Source: Burkholderia sp. USMB20 (GTDB taxonomy: Bacteria > Pseudomonadota > Gammaproteobacteria > Burkholderiales > Burkholderiaceae). Taken from it: DNA of 64,000 nt. The notes under the pieces were generated by a model. The model was not told where the DNA came from. It did no database searches and worked only from the letters and a program-made list of their open reading frames with translations. How positions within the stretch are numbered: the stretch's first letter is position 1; the number at the start of each line of letters is the position of its first letter. The stretch lies in contig NZ_JTAN02000005.1 in NCBI RefSeq assembly GCF_000949135.2, positions 372,001 through 436,000 of the forward strand, in the 5' to 3' direction. The translations under genes and the position numbers were made by a program. This document shows, in pieces, positions 16,861 to 25,740 of this stretch.

Positions 16861-18474
16861 TTACTGGACGAACGCGCCGACCGTAAAGAACGGATTGACC
16901 TTGCTGTTGTTGACGACCATCGCGTAGACGTTCCCGGCCGTCACGAGCCAGCCCGTGTCGCCCTTGCCGAAGATCGCCACGTTGCCGTTCGCCCCCTTCG
17001 CGTCGAAGTCCTGCGAGGCCGTGACCTTGATCTTGCCGGGCGTCGCCTGCGTGTAGTCGAGCGCGAACTGCGATGTGACCGACGACGTCTGCGGATCGAT
17101 GAACGCTGCGGTGGCGCCCTGGAACAGCGTCGACGTATAGTTCGCGGCCATCGTCGACACGGCGGTGCCGTCGTTGCAGCTGCCGGCCTGCGCCAGGAAG
17201 AAAGTGCCGTCGAAGGTGCCGGGCAGATCCGGATGCGGGACGTTGTTGTTGAAGCTCGGCCCCGACGTCGCGATCGCGAACGTCGCGGTACTGGGTGCCA
17301 CGACGCCGCATGCGGACGCGCTCGTTGCGCCGATGAACCCGCCTTTCAGCGAATTCGCGCCGACGGCCGTGGTCCGCGACAGCATCGAGATCCCCACCTC
17401 GGCATCGGCGACCGATGCCAGCAGGTTGCTCGCGTCGATATGCGTGTAGCCAACGCGAATCACGATCGGCACCAGCACGCCGTTCAGCTTGCCGACGATC
17501 ATGATGCCCTTCGCCTGACTCGGCGCGACGATGACGATTGCCGAGCCCTGCCCCGCGAACGGATAGATGAGGTTTCCGCCCGCCTTCGCCACCGGGTGGC
17601 TCACGAACACGTTGTCGGGCGAACCGTCCGTATTCTTGCGCAACGCCCACGGCGTCCCGGTGGTCTGGCACGAGTAGTCGCTGCCCGCCGTGATGGTGCA
17701 CGAGCCGTCGGCATTGAACGTCTGGTTCCAGTTGACGACATCGGGTTGCCAGCCGACGGCGCCCGTGCTGCTCTGCGCGCTGCCGCCGACCGGCGACAGG
17801 TGGATGCCGAGTTCGTTGTAGTTGCCGGCGACCTTCGAGAAGTCGGTTTCGGTGTCGGTGAAGCCGATGAACGGATAGAAATCGAAGGTGCGCGACGGCA
17901 CGGTGCCGAGCACGACGCCCGGGAACGGCTCGAGACCGGCGAACGCGATCGTCGCGCCCGGAATCCCGCCGCCGACCACCCCGTTGCCGACGAACAGCAT
18001 CGGCGGGTCCGCGCGATTGATCGTCACCGCATATGCGCCGTCGCTCGTCGCGCCGCTGTCGAGCACGAACGCGCAGCGGTTCTGCTCGGCGGTCGGCAGA
18101 TTGGCCGGATGGTGAAACGCGCCGCTGATCGTCAGGCCCGCACGCGTGTCGTTGACCTGCCCCGCCGACGTCGGCACCGACGACTCGATGAACTGCATCT
18201 GGTAAGTCAGCTTCGTCGTGTCGAACTTCACCTTCACGTATTCGCCGCTGCCGGCGCCGCCCGTGTAGGTCGTCGTGTAGTCGAGCGAATCCGGACACAG
18301 CTTCTTCACGACGGGCGGTGTCGTCTCGGCGCCGCTCGGCCCGCATGCGCTGCCCGAGCACTGCGGCACGTTGATCGGGCCCGGATCGTCGCCGCCGCCG
18401 CAACCGGCGACGAACGGCAGCGCCAGCACGGCGCACGACAGGATCGCCTTCCGCCATTCAGGAATGCAAAACAT
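16861..18474 (-). CDS. DUF2957-type lipoprotein, paralogue 2
   Basis: 537 residues from the ATG at 18474, chosen over an upstream frame because AAGGAGGGG sits just ahead. Lipobox VAGC at about 22-25 followed by a Gly/Asp-rich linker. Shares with the downstream paralogue the blocks LCPDSLDYTTTYTGGAGSGE, GVVGGGIPGATIAFAG, FDFYPFIGFTDTETDFSKVAGNYN and the end VNPFFTVGAFVQ, but has extra inserts (more Cys, e.g. CTITAGSDYSCQTTG) that account for ~120 additional residues. First gene of the row; function unknown. Confidence 0.75.
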   Translation of the reverse strand: MFCIPEWRKAILSCAVLALPFVAGCGGGDDPGPINVPQCSGSACGPSGAETTPPVVKKLCPDSLDYTTTYTGGAGSGEYVKVKFDTTKLTYQMQFIESSVPTSAGQVNDTRAGLTISGAFHHPANLPTAEQNRCAFVLDSGATSDGAYAVTINRADPPMLFVGNGVVGGGIPGATIAFAGLEPFPGVVLGTVPSRTFDFYPFIGFTDTETDFSKVAGNYNELGIHLSPVGGSAQSSTGAVGWQPDVVNWNQTFNADGSCTITAGSDYSCQTTGTPWALRKNTDGSPDNVFVSHPVAKAGGNLIYPFAGQGSAIVIVAPSQAKGIMIVGKLNGVLVPIVIRVGYTHIDASNLLASVADAEVGISMLSRTTAVGANSLKGGFIGATSASACGVVAPSTATFAIATSGPSFNNNVPHPDLPGTFDGTFFLAQAGSCNDGTAVSTMAANYTSTLFQGATAAFIDPQTSSVTSQFALDYTQATPGKIKVTASQDFDAKGANGNVAIFGKGDTGWLVTAGNVYAMVVNNSKVNPFFTVGAFVQ

Positions 18475-19096
18475 CAACCCCTCCTTTTGAGCTACGACAG
18501 GTCTCGTCCGGACGGGCTGCGTGGCCCGCCGGTTGGTATCGCGCCGCCGCGACGGCGCGCGGCGCATGACGATGCGCGCAATGCGCGCCGCGTTGCCGGT
18601 CGGGCAAAGGTGATCAGGACCGCCGCGGCAGGCAAGCGCTCTCCGGCGGCGCCGTCATGCGGCACGGCACCGTCGGAGCAATCGAAACGGGAAGTGGAGC
18701 GTCGCTACAGCGGCAACGCGATGTGATGACGCAGGCACGCGACTGGCGTCGCGCCCGCATCCGGCGAACAGCAGCAAAACGGCCGTCCGGCCGGCCCCTC
18801 GGAAAGGCGTCTCATGGTGTGGTCTCCATACGTACGCTTGATTCGTTATCGTGATGCGTCGTTGGTCGAGACTATGATCGGACGATACGCACAAGTAAAT
18901 GGATGCAGAGTTCCAAACGCGCCGAACCGCGCACGCCTAGTGCGAGCAGGGCGTTTGACAATTTTTCAAACGGCCTTCATTTTATTTGCTCAGACAAATA
19001 CCGGGGCTGTACAACGCGCGTTCGAATAAGGGCGGCCGACCCGCGCGAGGCCCGGCGTGCGGGCCTCAGGCGGGCCGCACGCACGAGGGCGCACGC
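18475..19096. other. 622-base region upstream of the lipoprotein genes
   Basis: No convincing gene; an open frame at 18655-18894 has no ribosome site or family features. Two short inverted repeats lie close together in an AT-rich patch: GTTTGA-N7-TCAAAC at 18953-18971 and TATTTG-N6-CAAATA at 18983-19000. They could be operators for the leftward lipoprotein/OmpW genes, though they lie about 480-520 bases ahead of the first start codon. Confidence 0.5.
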
Positions 19097-19393
19097 TCAC
19101 ACGTCGATGATCGCAAGCGTGCCGTGGCTGCCCGGCAGCACCGCGTGACGCGTGCCGGCGACCGCGAGATACATCTGTCCGGCCTCGACCACGACCGTCT
19201 GCGCGTCGACCTCGAGCATCAGCCTGCCGTCGAGCACCAGCAGGCCCTCGTTGTAATCGTGCACTTCGGCTTCGTACGGCTGCGCGTCCATGCGCAGCAC
19301 CTTGATCCGGGCCGGGCCGACTTCGCCGACGATCGTGGATTGCCATGCGACGGCCTGGGCCGCCGCGACAGACTTGAAATCGATCAAAGACAT
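19097..19393 (-). CDS. small cupin-domain protein
   Basis: 98-residue single-domain cupin. The beta-barrel motifs are HDYNEGLLVLDGRLMLEV (motif 1, lacking the usual second His) and AGQMYLAVAGTRHAVLPG (motif 2). Such proteins bind small ligands or metals; no specific reaction can be assigned. ATG at 19393 has AGGAG eight bases upstream. It is divergent from the ABC transporter genes, with a 417-base gap holding a 21-base palindrome. Confidence 0.8.
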   Translation of the reverse strand: MSLIDFKSVAAAQAVAWQSTIVGEVGPARIKVLRMDAQPYEAEVHDYNEGLLVLDGRLMLEVDAQTVVVEAGQMYLAVAGTRHAVLPGSHGTLAIIDV

Positions 19394-19810
19394 GCGCACC
19401 GCTCCTGGGACGTGAGAGGAACGCATTATCGCGAGCGCGGCGCACGCCGTCCCGGTACGGCGCGGCGTCGACCGGGCAGCACAGTCGTGCCGGCCGCCAA
19501 GCGCTCATGCGAGCGTCATCCGATTGCCCGAAAACCGCGCGCATTGTTCACTCGATACCAATAAAGCGTCGCTTTATTGAGTCAGGCGTGCGCATTTCAC
19601 GCAAATCCCGCACCGGCATCGCATGTCCTTGCCGTCGAAATGCATTTCCATCTTCCGATTGCTAATATGGCGGTCCTGCGATCCCGCACCACAACGCCGT
19701 TCGACATGACGCCCGTTCGCCATGCCGCCCCCGCCCCGCCGCTTCGCTGCGGCGGCTCCGGGCACGCGCGGCGCGCAGCGTCGGGCCGACCGGCCGTGCC
19801 ATCCGTGAGC
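19394..19810. other. divergent intergenic region with a 21-base palindrome
   Basis: No gene supported. At 19559-19579 there is a perfect palindrome: CAATAAAGCG, one T, CGCTTTATTG. An extended -10 (TGCTAATAT, 19661-19668 with upstream TG) lies about 140 bases before the ATPase start and could give the rightward promoter. The palindrome suits a dimeric repressor acting on the cupin or ABC-2 genes. Confidence 0.55.
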
Positions 19811-20755
<945 letters not shown>

Positions 20756-20760
20756 CGCAC

Positions 20761-21531
20761 ATGGCGAACATGAATTTACATGGCATCCGCGCGATTTACC
20801 GCGCCGAAATGGCCCGCACGCGCCGCACGCTGATGCAGAGCATCATCGCGCCGGTGATCTCGACGTCGCTGTACTTCGTCGTGTTCGGCTCGGCGATCGG
20901 ATCGCGCATCAGCGACGTGAACGGCATCGGCTACGGGTCGTTCATCGTGCCGGGCCTCGTGATGCTGTCGCTGCTGTCGCAGAGCATCTCGAACGCGTCG
21001 TTCGGCATCTACTTCCCGCGCTTCACGGGCACGATCTACGAGATCCTGTCCGCGCCCGTGTCGTACTGGGAGATCGTGATCGCCTATGTGGGTGCGGCCG
21101 CATCGAAGTCGCTGTTGCTCGGGCTGATCATCCTCGCGACGGCCGGCCTGTTCGTGCCGCTGCACATCCTGCATCCGTTCTGGATGGTGCTGTTCCTCGT
21201 GCTGACGTCGATCACCTTCAGCCTGTTCGGCTTCGTGATCGGCATCTGGGCCGACAGCTTCGAGAAGCTGCAGCTCGTGCCGCTCCTGATCATCACGCCG
21301 CTCACGTTCCTCGGCGGCAGCTTCTATTCGGTCGACATGCTGCCGCCCGCGTGGCGCATCGTCACGCTGTTCAACCCGATCGTCTATCTGATCAGCGGCT
21401 TCCGCTGGTCGTTCTACGGGCTGGCCGACGTGCACGTGGGAATCAGCCTCGCGGCGACCTCGCTGTTCCTCGCGATCCTGCTTGCAGTCGTCGCGTGGAT
21501 GTTCCGCACCGGCTACAAGCTGAAAAACTGA
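20761..21531 (+). CDS. ABC-2 transporter permease
   Basis: 256 residues, six membrane segments, type-2 ABC permease. Starts [22 protein letters not shown], then segments around [88 protein letters not shown] (the conserved YSVDMLP loop) and [14 protein letters not shown]. Similar to YadH. Co-transcribed with the ATPase. Substrate cannot be told from sequence. Confidence 0.9.
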   Translation: MANMNLHGIRAIYRAEMARTRRTLMQSIIAPVISTSLYFVVFGSAIGSRISDVNGIGYGSFIVPGLVMLSLLSQSISNASFGIYFPRFTGTIYEILSAPVSYWEIVIAYVGAAASKSLLLGLIILATAGLFVPLHILHPFWMVLFLVLTSITFSLFGFVIGIWADSFEKLQLVPLLIITPLTFLGGSFYSVDMLPPAWRIVTLFNPIVYLISGFRWSFYGLADVHVGISLAATSLFLAILLAVVAWMFRTGYKLKN

Positions 21532-21676
21532 CGCGGCTCGGCCGCGGGGGCGCCGCGGTTCGCGGATCCGCGGCCGCGCTGCTAGACTGGATCGGAAGAT
21601 CGACTGCTGCCGTCTGCCGCGCCGCAACCCGCGACGCGCGGACGGCCCGGCTCCCTTCCCTGCGCGAGGATCCCCG

Positions 21677-22378
21677 ATGAGCGCCTCCCGAATCGACGTC
21701 GTCCGCGACGGCCTGTTTCGCGCCACGTCCTACGTCGAAACGCTGAACCTGAGCTTCAGCCAGTTCTTCGTACGATCGCCGCACGGCGACGTGCTGTGCG
21801 TCGAAACGGGCACCCGTTCCAATTTCACGCAACTGAGCGCGGCACTCAACACCATCGGCATCGCGCCGTCGATGGTCAGCAGCGTGATCGTCCCGCACTT
21901 CGAGGCCGACGAAATGGGCGCGCTGCCCGACTTCCTCGCGGCCAACCCGGCGCTCGTCGCGTACGGACATCCGATGTGTACCTGGGGGCTTGCCGACGTG
22001 TTCGGCGTGCATGCGGTTCCGCTGACAGACGGTGAACGGAGGACGCTGTCGGGCATCGACGTCGTGCCGGTCTTCACGAAACACGTGCATCAGTGGGATT
22101 CGCTCGTGGTGTACCTGCCGGCGTACAAGGCGCTGCTGTCGTCGGACATCCTGATGCGCTTCGGCCGCGAGGATGCCGACGATCCGCTACCCGCGATCCT
22201 CGACGCGATCACGCGCTCGGACTACCTGCCGTCGCTCGCGCACCTGGCGAGCGCGCTGCGCCGCATCCAGGCGCTCGATCTCGACATCATCCTGCCGATG
22301 CACGGCCCGGCGATCACGCACGACATTGCGCGCGTGATCGCCGGTGTGATCGCGCATTGCGACGCGGCCGCGGCATAG
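21677..22378 (+). CDS. metallo-beta-lactamase-fold protein of flavodiiron/ODP type
   Basis: 233 residues. The metal motif is HFEADEMG (~75), i.e. H-x-E-x-D, which is the di-iron ligand set of flavodiiron proteins rather than the HxHxDH zinc set of hydrolases. Later ligands fit HVHQW (~137), SSDIL (~157) and the terminal MHGP (~213). No flavodoxin domain follows, so it resembles stand-alone oxygen-binding di-iron (ODP-like) proteins used as O2 or NO sensors or reductases. Upstream ribosome site GAGGAT. Flanked by an ABC transporter and a convergent small gene, neither of which tells its role. Confidence 0.82.
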   Translation: MSASRIDVVRDGLFRATSYVETLNLSFSQFFVRSPHGDVLCVETGTRSNFTQLSAALNTIGIAPSMVSSVIVPHFEADEMGALPDFLAANPALVAYGHPMCTWGLADVFGVHAVPLTDGERRTLSGIDVVPVFTKHVHQWDSLVVYLPAYKALLSSDILMRFGREDADDPLPAILDAITRSDYLPSLAHLASALRRIQALDLDIILPMHGPAITHDIARVIAGVIAHCDAAAA

Positions 22379-22427
22379 CGCACGCGCTGTCGCGTGCGGC
22401 AGCCGGCAGTCCGTCGCCCGTCGCCGG

Positions 22428-22658
22428 TCAGGCGCCGGTCACGACGAATTCGGCGGACGCCTTGCTCTGGACCGCGGCCATCACCGCGAGTTCGCGCTTG
22501 CTGCGCGGTTCGCCGGCCACGACGCCAGTCGCATGCTTGGCCTTCGCGCCGAGCGGAAAGAACACGAACGACGCGCCGGCCGGCGCATCCGGCTCGGCCC
22601 GCAGGCGTTTGTTCAGAATCTTCAGGTACTTTTTCTTCGAGACTTCCTTCGTTGCCAT
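22428..22658 (-). CDS. small basic conserved hypothetical protein
   Basis: 76 residues, MATKEVSKKKYLKILNKRL onward, then ASFVFFPLGAKAKHA and AEFVVTGA. No family recognised; rich in Lys and Ala. A good GGAGGG ribosome site precedes the ATG, and codon use is normal, so expression is likely. Convergent with the MBL gene and divergent from the first DGPF gene. Confidence 0.65.
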   Translation of the reverse strand: MATKEVSKKKYLKILNKRLRAEPDAPAGASFVFFPLGAKAKHATGVVAGEPRSKRELAVMAAVQSKASAEFVVTGA

Positions 22659-22805
22659 GGCGCCCTCCGCATGAACGTAATGCAGACCAGCATACCAGTT
22701 TTGACCGGCGGCTCCAGCGCGCCGCGGCGCGATCGACCTGCACCGGAATCAACCGGCTTGCGCGACTCGCCGCGTCATCGGGCATCGAGATTTTTTTTCG
22801 CGCGA

Positions 22806-22832
22806 TGTCGATTCGCGCGATCGTCGCGCGTC
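22806..22832 (+). promoter_or_regulatory. ECF-type promoter TGTCGA-N17-CGTC ahead of first DGPF gene
   Basis: TGTCGA at 22806-22811, 17 bases, CGTC at 22829-22832, 82 bases before the ATG at 22915. The same pair with the same spacing precedes the second DGPF gene. ECF42 sigma factors are known to control DGPF proteins through TGTCGA/CGTC-like promoters, so this is the likely class. Confidence 0.75.
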
Positions 22833-22914
22833 GTAGTGTCGTAACCGATCGATTTGCCGTCCGCATGGCCGGCCGGTCGCGGATCTTCCCTTTCCCGTTC
22901 AAGGAGTCACAACG

Positions 22915-23361
22915 ATGCGCGTCATGGTAATCGTCAAGGCAACGGCCATTTCCGAATCGGGCGCAATGCCCGATACCGAACTGCTGGCCGCGATGGGCCG
23001 GTACAACGAGGAACTCGTGAAGGCCGGCGTGATGCTGGCCGGCGAAGGGCTGCACCCGAGTTCGCGCGGCAAGCGCGTGCACTTCTCCGGCAAGGACCGG
23101 ACCGTCATCGACGGCCCGTTCGCCGAAACCAAGGAACTGATCGCCGGCTACTGGCTGTGGCAGGTCGACTCGATGGAAGAAGCCGTCGAATGGGTCAAGC
23201 GCTGTCCGAACCCGATGCCGATCGAATCGGACATCGAGATCCGCCAGGTGTTCTCGCCCGAGGATTTCGGCGCGGAATTCACGCCCGAGCTGCAGGAGCA
23301 GGAAGCGCGGCTGCGCGCGCAACTCGGCGACGGCACGAAGGCGCCGCCGGCCGGGAACTGA
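22915..23361 (+). CDS. YCII-related DGPF-domain protein 1
   Basis: 148 residues. Single YCII/DGPF domain: MRVMVIVKATAISESG, then GKRVHFSGKDRTVIDGPFAETKELIAGYWLWQVDS carries the defining DGPF motif (~66-69), followed by EAVEWVKRCPNPM. Known as targets of ECF42 sigma factors; biochemical function not established. A near-identical paralogue starts 241 bases downstream. AAGGAG precedes the ATG. The C-terminus ends in a short Lys/Pro-rich tail. Confidence 0.9.
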   Translation: MRVMVIVKATAISESGAMPDTELLAAMGRYNEELVKAGVMLAGEGLHPSSRGKRVHFSGKDRTVIDGPFAETKELIAGYWLWQVDSMEEAVEWVKRCPNPMPIESDIEIRQVFSPEDFGAEFTPELQEQEARLRAQLGDGTKAPPAGN

Positions 23362-23506
23362 CGGAGCGCACTGACCTGCCCGCCGGGCGGGCCGCCTCGC
23401 AGCCGTGCGCGGCGACCCGCCCGGAAAGTCTCGGGTCGATCGCGCCCCGGCACCGCGCCACCCGCCGTTCCAGCCTGCCCTTCGGCGCTTTTTTTTTCAC
23501 CTCCGT

Positions 23507-23533
23507 TGTCGATTTCCCTGCTTGCCGGCCGTC
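23507..23533 (+). promoter_or_regulatory. ECF-type promoter TGTCGA-N17-CGTC ahead of second DGPF gene
   Basis: TGTCGA at 23507-23512, 17 bases, CGTC at 23530-23533, 69 bases before the ATG at 23603. A run of eight or more T lies 5' of both copies. Both spacing and boxes match the first gene, while the sequence between differs, which argues for function rather than recent duplication. Confidence 0.75.
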
Positions 23534-23602
23534 CTGATGTCGTAAGCCCGTTCGCCTTCCGGCGGACGATCATCCGACCACCCACCCCAAGGAGATACGA
23601 CC

Positions 23603-24034
23603 ATGCGCGTCCTGGTAATCGTCAAGGCCACCGCCGATTCCGAATCCGGCCGAATGCCCGACCCTGAAATGTTCGCTGCGATGGGCCGCTTCAACGAGGA
23701 GCTGGCGAAAGCCGGCATCCTGCTGATCGCCGACGGCTTGCAGCCGAGCATGCGCGGCAAGCGCGTCCACTTTGCCGGCAAGAACCGCACCGTCATCGAC
23801 GGCCCGTTCGCCGAAACGAAGGAGCTCGTCGCCGGCTTCTGGCTGTGGCAGGTGAAATCGATGGAAGAAGCGGTCGAATGGGTGAAGCGCTGCCCGAATC
23901 CGATGCGCGGCGACTCCGACATCGAAATCCGCCCGCTGTTCGAAGCCGAGGACTTCAGCCCGGCATTCACGGCCGAACTGCAGGCGCTGAAAGCGACACT
24001 GAGCGCGCAAGCCGAGGCCGGGAAGCGCACGTAA
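23603..24034 (+). CDS. YCII-related DGPF-domain protein 2
   Basis: 143 residues, paralogous to the preceding gene along its whole length (MRVLVIVKATADSESG, KNRTVIDGPFAETKELVAG, EEAVEWVKRCPNPM); the last ~25 residues diverge. Own ribosome site (AAGGAG) and own ECF-type promoter, so the two are independently transcribed members of one regulon. Role unknown. The cognate sigma factor gene is not in this window. Confidence 0.9.
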   Translation: MRVLVIVKATADSESGRMPDPEMFAAMGRFNEELAKAGILLIADGLQPSMRGKRVHFAGKNRTVIDGPFAETKELVAGFWLWQVKSMEEAVEWVKRCPNPMRGDSDIEIRPLFEAEDFSPAFTAELQALKATLSAQAEAGKRT

Positions 24035-24101
24035 GCCGTGTGGCGTCTGGCGACTCCACGTGACCGCCGGGCGCCTTCGCTACCCGCCGACGCGGCACGG
24101 C

Positions 24102-24710
24102 TCACGCGCGATTGCGCGGCACCGCGAGCCGCTCGACCGCTCCGGCGGTCACGTCCCAGAACATCCCGGCATTGCCGTACGCCCGCGCGGCAAGCATCGC
24201 GCCATAGACCAGCGACACGAACGTCGCGGCCTCGGTCTGCACCGACACGCCCGGCTGCACGACGCCGTCTTTCACCCCGGTGTCGAGCACGCGCACCAGC
24301 CACGCCGCAAGGTCGTCGAAATGCGCCTTCACCGCCCGCGCGACTTCGTCGGGCAGCGCCGGCAACTCCGCGCCGAGCATGCCGGCGACGCAGAACGGCG
24401 CGCTGTCGTCCGCGATGCAGCGTTCCCAGTAGCCGATGTATGCGCGCATCTGCACCAGCGCGTCGGCACCGCTCGCGTCGAGCAACGCCATGTCGGCATC
24501 GAATTTCGCCTGCGACTGCTGCAGCACGGCGACCGCCAGATCCGCCTTCGTCGGAAAGTGGTGGTGAATGCTCGCCTTCCTGATGTCGATCGCGTCGGCG
24601 ATGTCGGCATAACTGAATCCGCTGTAGCCGCGCCGCATGATCAGTTGCCGCCCGGCTTCGAGTATGCGGCCCGCCGTACTGTCCCCCGATACCGTCATTT
24701 TGCCTACCAT
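24102..24710 (-). CDS. TetR-family repressor, divergent from alpha/beta hydrolase
   Basis: 202 residues. HTH FSYADIADAIDIRKASIHHHFPTKADL lies at ~33-60; the ligand domain contains FCVAGMLGAELPALPDEV and TGVKDGVVQPG typical of TetR_C proteins of the AcuR/YxaF kind. Its start codon lies inside one copy of an 18-base operator-like sequence; a second copy lies 68 bases further on, so it very likely represses itself and the divergent hydrolase gene. Start at 24710 or 24698 (MTVSGDS) cannot be separated. Confidence 0.9.
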   Translation of the reverse strand: MVGKMTVSGDSTAGRILEAGRQLIMRRGYSGFSYADIADAIDIRKASIHHHFPTKADLAVAVLQQSQAKFDADMALLDASGADALVQMRAYIGYWERCIADDSAPFCVAGMLGAELPALPDEVARAVKAHFDDLAAWLVRVLDTGVKDGVVQPGVSVQTEAATFVSLVYGAMLAARAYGNAGMFWDVTAGAVERLAVPRNRA

Positions 24711-24721
24711 CTAGTCGGATG
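24704..24721. promoter_or_regulatory. TetR operator copy 1
   Basis: CTACCATCTAGTCGGATG, overlapping the start of the TetR gene. It matches the second copy at 24789-24806 at 15 of 18 positions and has CTAG at its centre. Confidence 0.75.
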
Positions 24722-24788
24722 AAAAACATGGATAGTTTACCTCCCTGAGATACTCTTTTCCAGCCGTGATTTCTTCTTGCACACCACC

Positions 24789-24806
24789 CTACCTACTAGT
24801 AGGATG
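24789..24806. promoter_or_regulatory. TetR operator copy 2
   Basis: CTACCTACTAGTAGGATG, containing the perfect 12-base palindrome CCTACTAGTAGG at 24792-24803. Located between the divergent TetR and hydrolase genes, about 70 bases ahead of the hydrolase ribosome site. Confidence 0.8.
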
Positions 24807-24878
24807 ACTTCATCGACGGAACAAGACGCCTGTCGATATCCGACGGTTCCTACCCTGTCTTCCTTCTGGAGAATGAAA

Positions 24879-24979
24879 ATGAAGCGCTTTTCCCAAGTCC
24901 GCCAGATCGCCGCGGCCTCGCCCTGACCGCCGCCGCACTCGGCTCGCATGCGGCCGTCGCCGCCCCCGTCAAGAACGTC
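24879..24979 (+). other. out-of-frame signal-peptide segment of the hydrolase gene (frameshift at ~24912-24914)
   Basis: From ATG 24879 (TGGAG ribosome site at the right distance) translation gives MKRFSQVRQIAA and then a stop at 24924. In the hydrolase frame, the bases from 24914 give GLALTAAALGSHAAVAAPVKN, read straight into the hydrolase. The two parts make an ordinary Sec signal peptide if one base is restored between 24912 and 24914. Either a real one-base deletion or a sequence error. Confidence 0.85.
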
Positions 24980-25648
24980 GTGCTGGTTCATGGCTACTTC
25001 GCCGACGGCTCTGGCTGGCAAGCCGTCTCGAACATCCTGACACGTGACGGCTACAAGGTTTCCGTCGTGCAGCAGCCGGAAACGTCGTTCGACGACGACG
25101 TGAAGGCAACCCGGCGCGTCGTCGACGCACAGGACGGCCCGAGCATCCTCGTCGGCCATAGCTACGGCGGCGCGGTGATCACCGAAGCCGGCAACGACGA
25201 CAAGGTCGCGGGCCTCGTCTACGTCGCAGCATTCCAACCCGACACCGGCGAAAGCCCGCTCGAACTGACCAGGAAGACGCCGCCCGCGACAAAGGCGATC
25301 AAGGCCACCGAAGACGGCCATCTGTATTTCGACGAAGCGTCGTTCCATGCCGACTTCGCGGCCGACGTGCCGGCCGCCCAAGCGAAATTCATGGCGATCT
25401 CGCAAGTCACGCCGGCCGCGCAGTCGTTCGGCGTGCCGATCACGCACGCCGCATGGCGGACGAAACCGAGCTGGGCGGTCGTCGCCACCGCCGACCGCGC
25501 GATCAACCCCGAGCTCGAACGCTTCATGACGCAACGCGCCGGCAGCAAGACGATCGAACTCAAGTCGAGCCACGTCGCCTACATCTCGCATCCCGCTGAA
25601 GTCGCGAAGCTGATCGAACAGGCAGCCCGGGGCACCGGCAAGGAGTAA
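24980..25648 (+). CDS. alpha/beta hydrolase (5' end frameshifted)
   Basis: 222 residues counted from the first in-frame ATG; the natural start was probably 24879 with a signal peptide now out of frame. Motifs: oxyanion LVHGYFADGSGW, nucleophile elbow VGHSYGG (~57-63), and a late His in LKSSHVAYISHP. The pattern with WRTKPSW and ADRAINPELERFM is that of the secreted hydrolases often annotated as alpha/beta hydrolase near TetR genes. If the shift is real, the enzyme would stay in the cytoplasm or not be made. Divergent from the TetR gene, which likely represses it. Confidence 0.8.
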   Translation: MLVHGYFADGSGWQAVSNILTRDGYKVSVVQQPETSFDDDVKATRRVVDAQDGPSILVGHSYGGAVITEAGNDDKVAGLVYVAAFQPDTGESPLELTRKTPPATKAIKATEDGHLYFDEASFHADFAADVPAAQAKFMAISQVTPAAQSFGVPITHAAWRTKPSWAVVATADRAINPELERFMTQRAGSKTIELKSSHVAYISHPAEVAKLIEQAARGTGKE

Positions 25649-25683
25649 TGCAGCGCGTTGCCCGAAGCGCTCCGGTTGACGCC

Positions 25684-25726
25684 GTCGGTCCAGTAACGTA
25701 TCGTTTTGACACGTTACTGGACCGAC
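25684..25726. promoter_or_regulatory. perfect 16-bp inverted repeat upstream of the DinB-like gene
   Basis: GTCGGTCCAGTAACGT (25684-25699), 11-base spacer, then its exact reverse complement (25711-25726). Ends 14 bases before the ATG at 25741. No T run follows, so it is not a standard terminator. It could be an operator or an RNA hairpin; a TTGACA sits in it at 25706-25711. Confidence 0.7.
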
Positions 25727-25740
25727 AAACGCTTTCCATC

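Noticed and set aside
18655-18894. Possible 79-residue minus-strand protein with a Leu-rich, lipobox-like stretch
   Set aside because: No ribosome site, Arg-rich ends and no partner; hydrophobic run is short.
18955-18984. TTGACA followed by an AT-rich stretch as a plus-strand promoter
   Set aside because: No plausible gene lies downstream on the plus strand before 19811, and the -10 box is poor.
25648-25740. N-terminal extension of the DinB-like protein from ATG 25648
   Set aside because: It would translate both arms of a perfect inverted repeat, and the ribosome site is only two bases from the ATG; kept as a possible alternative start only.
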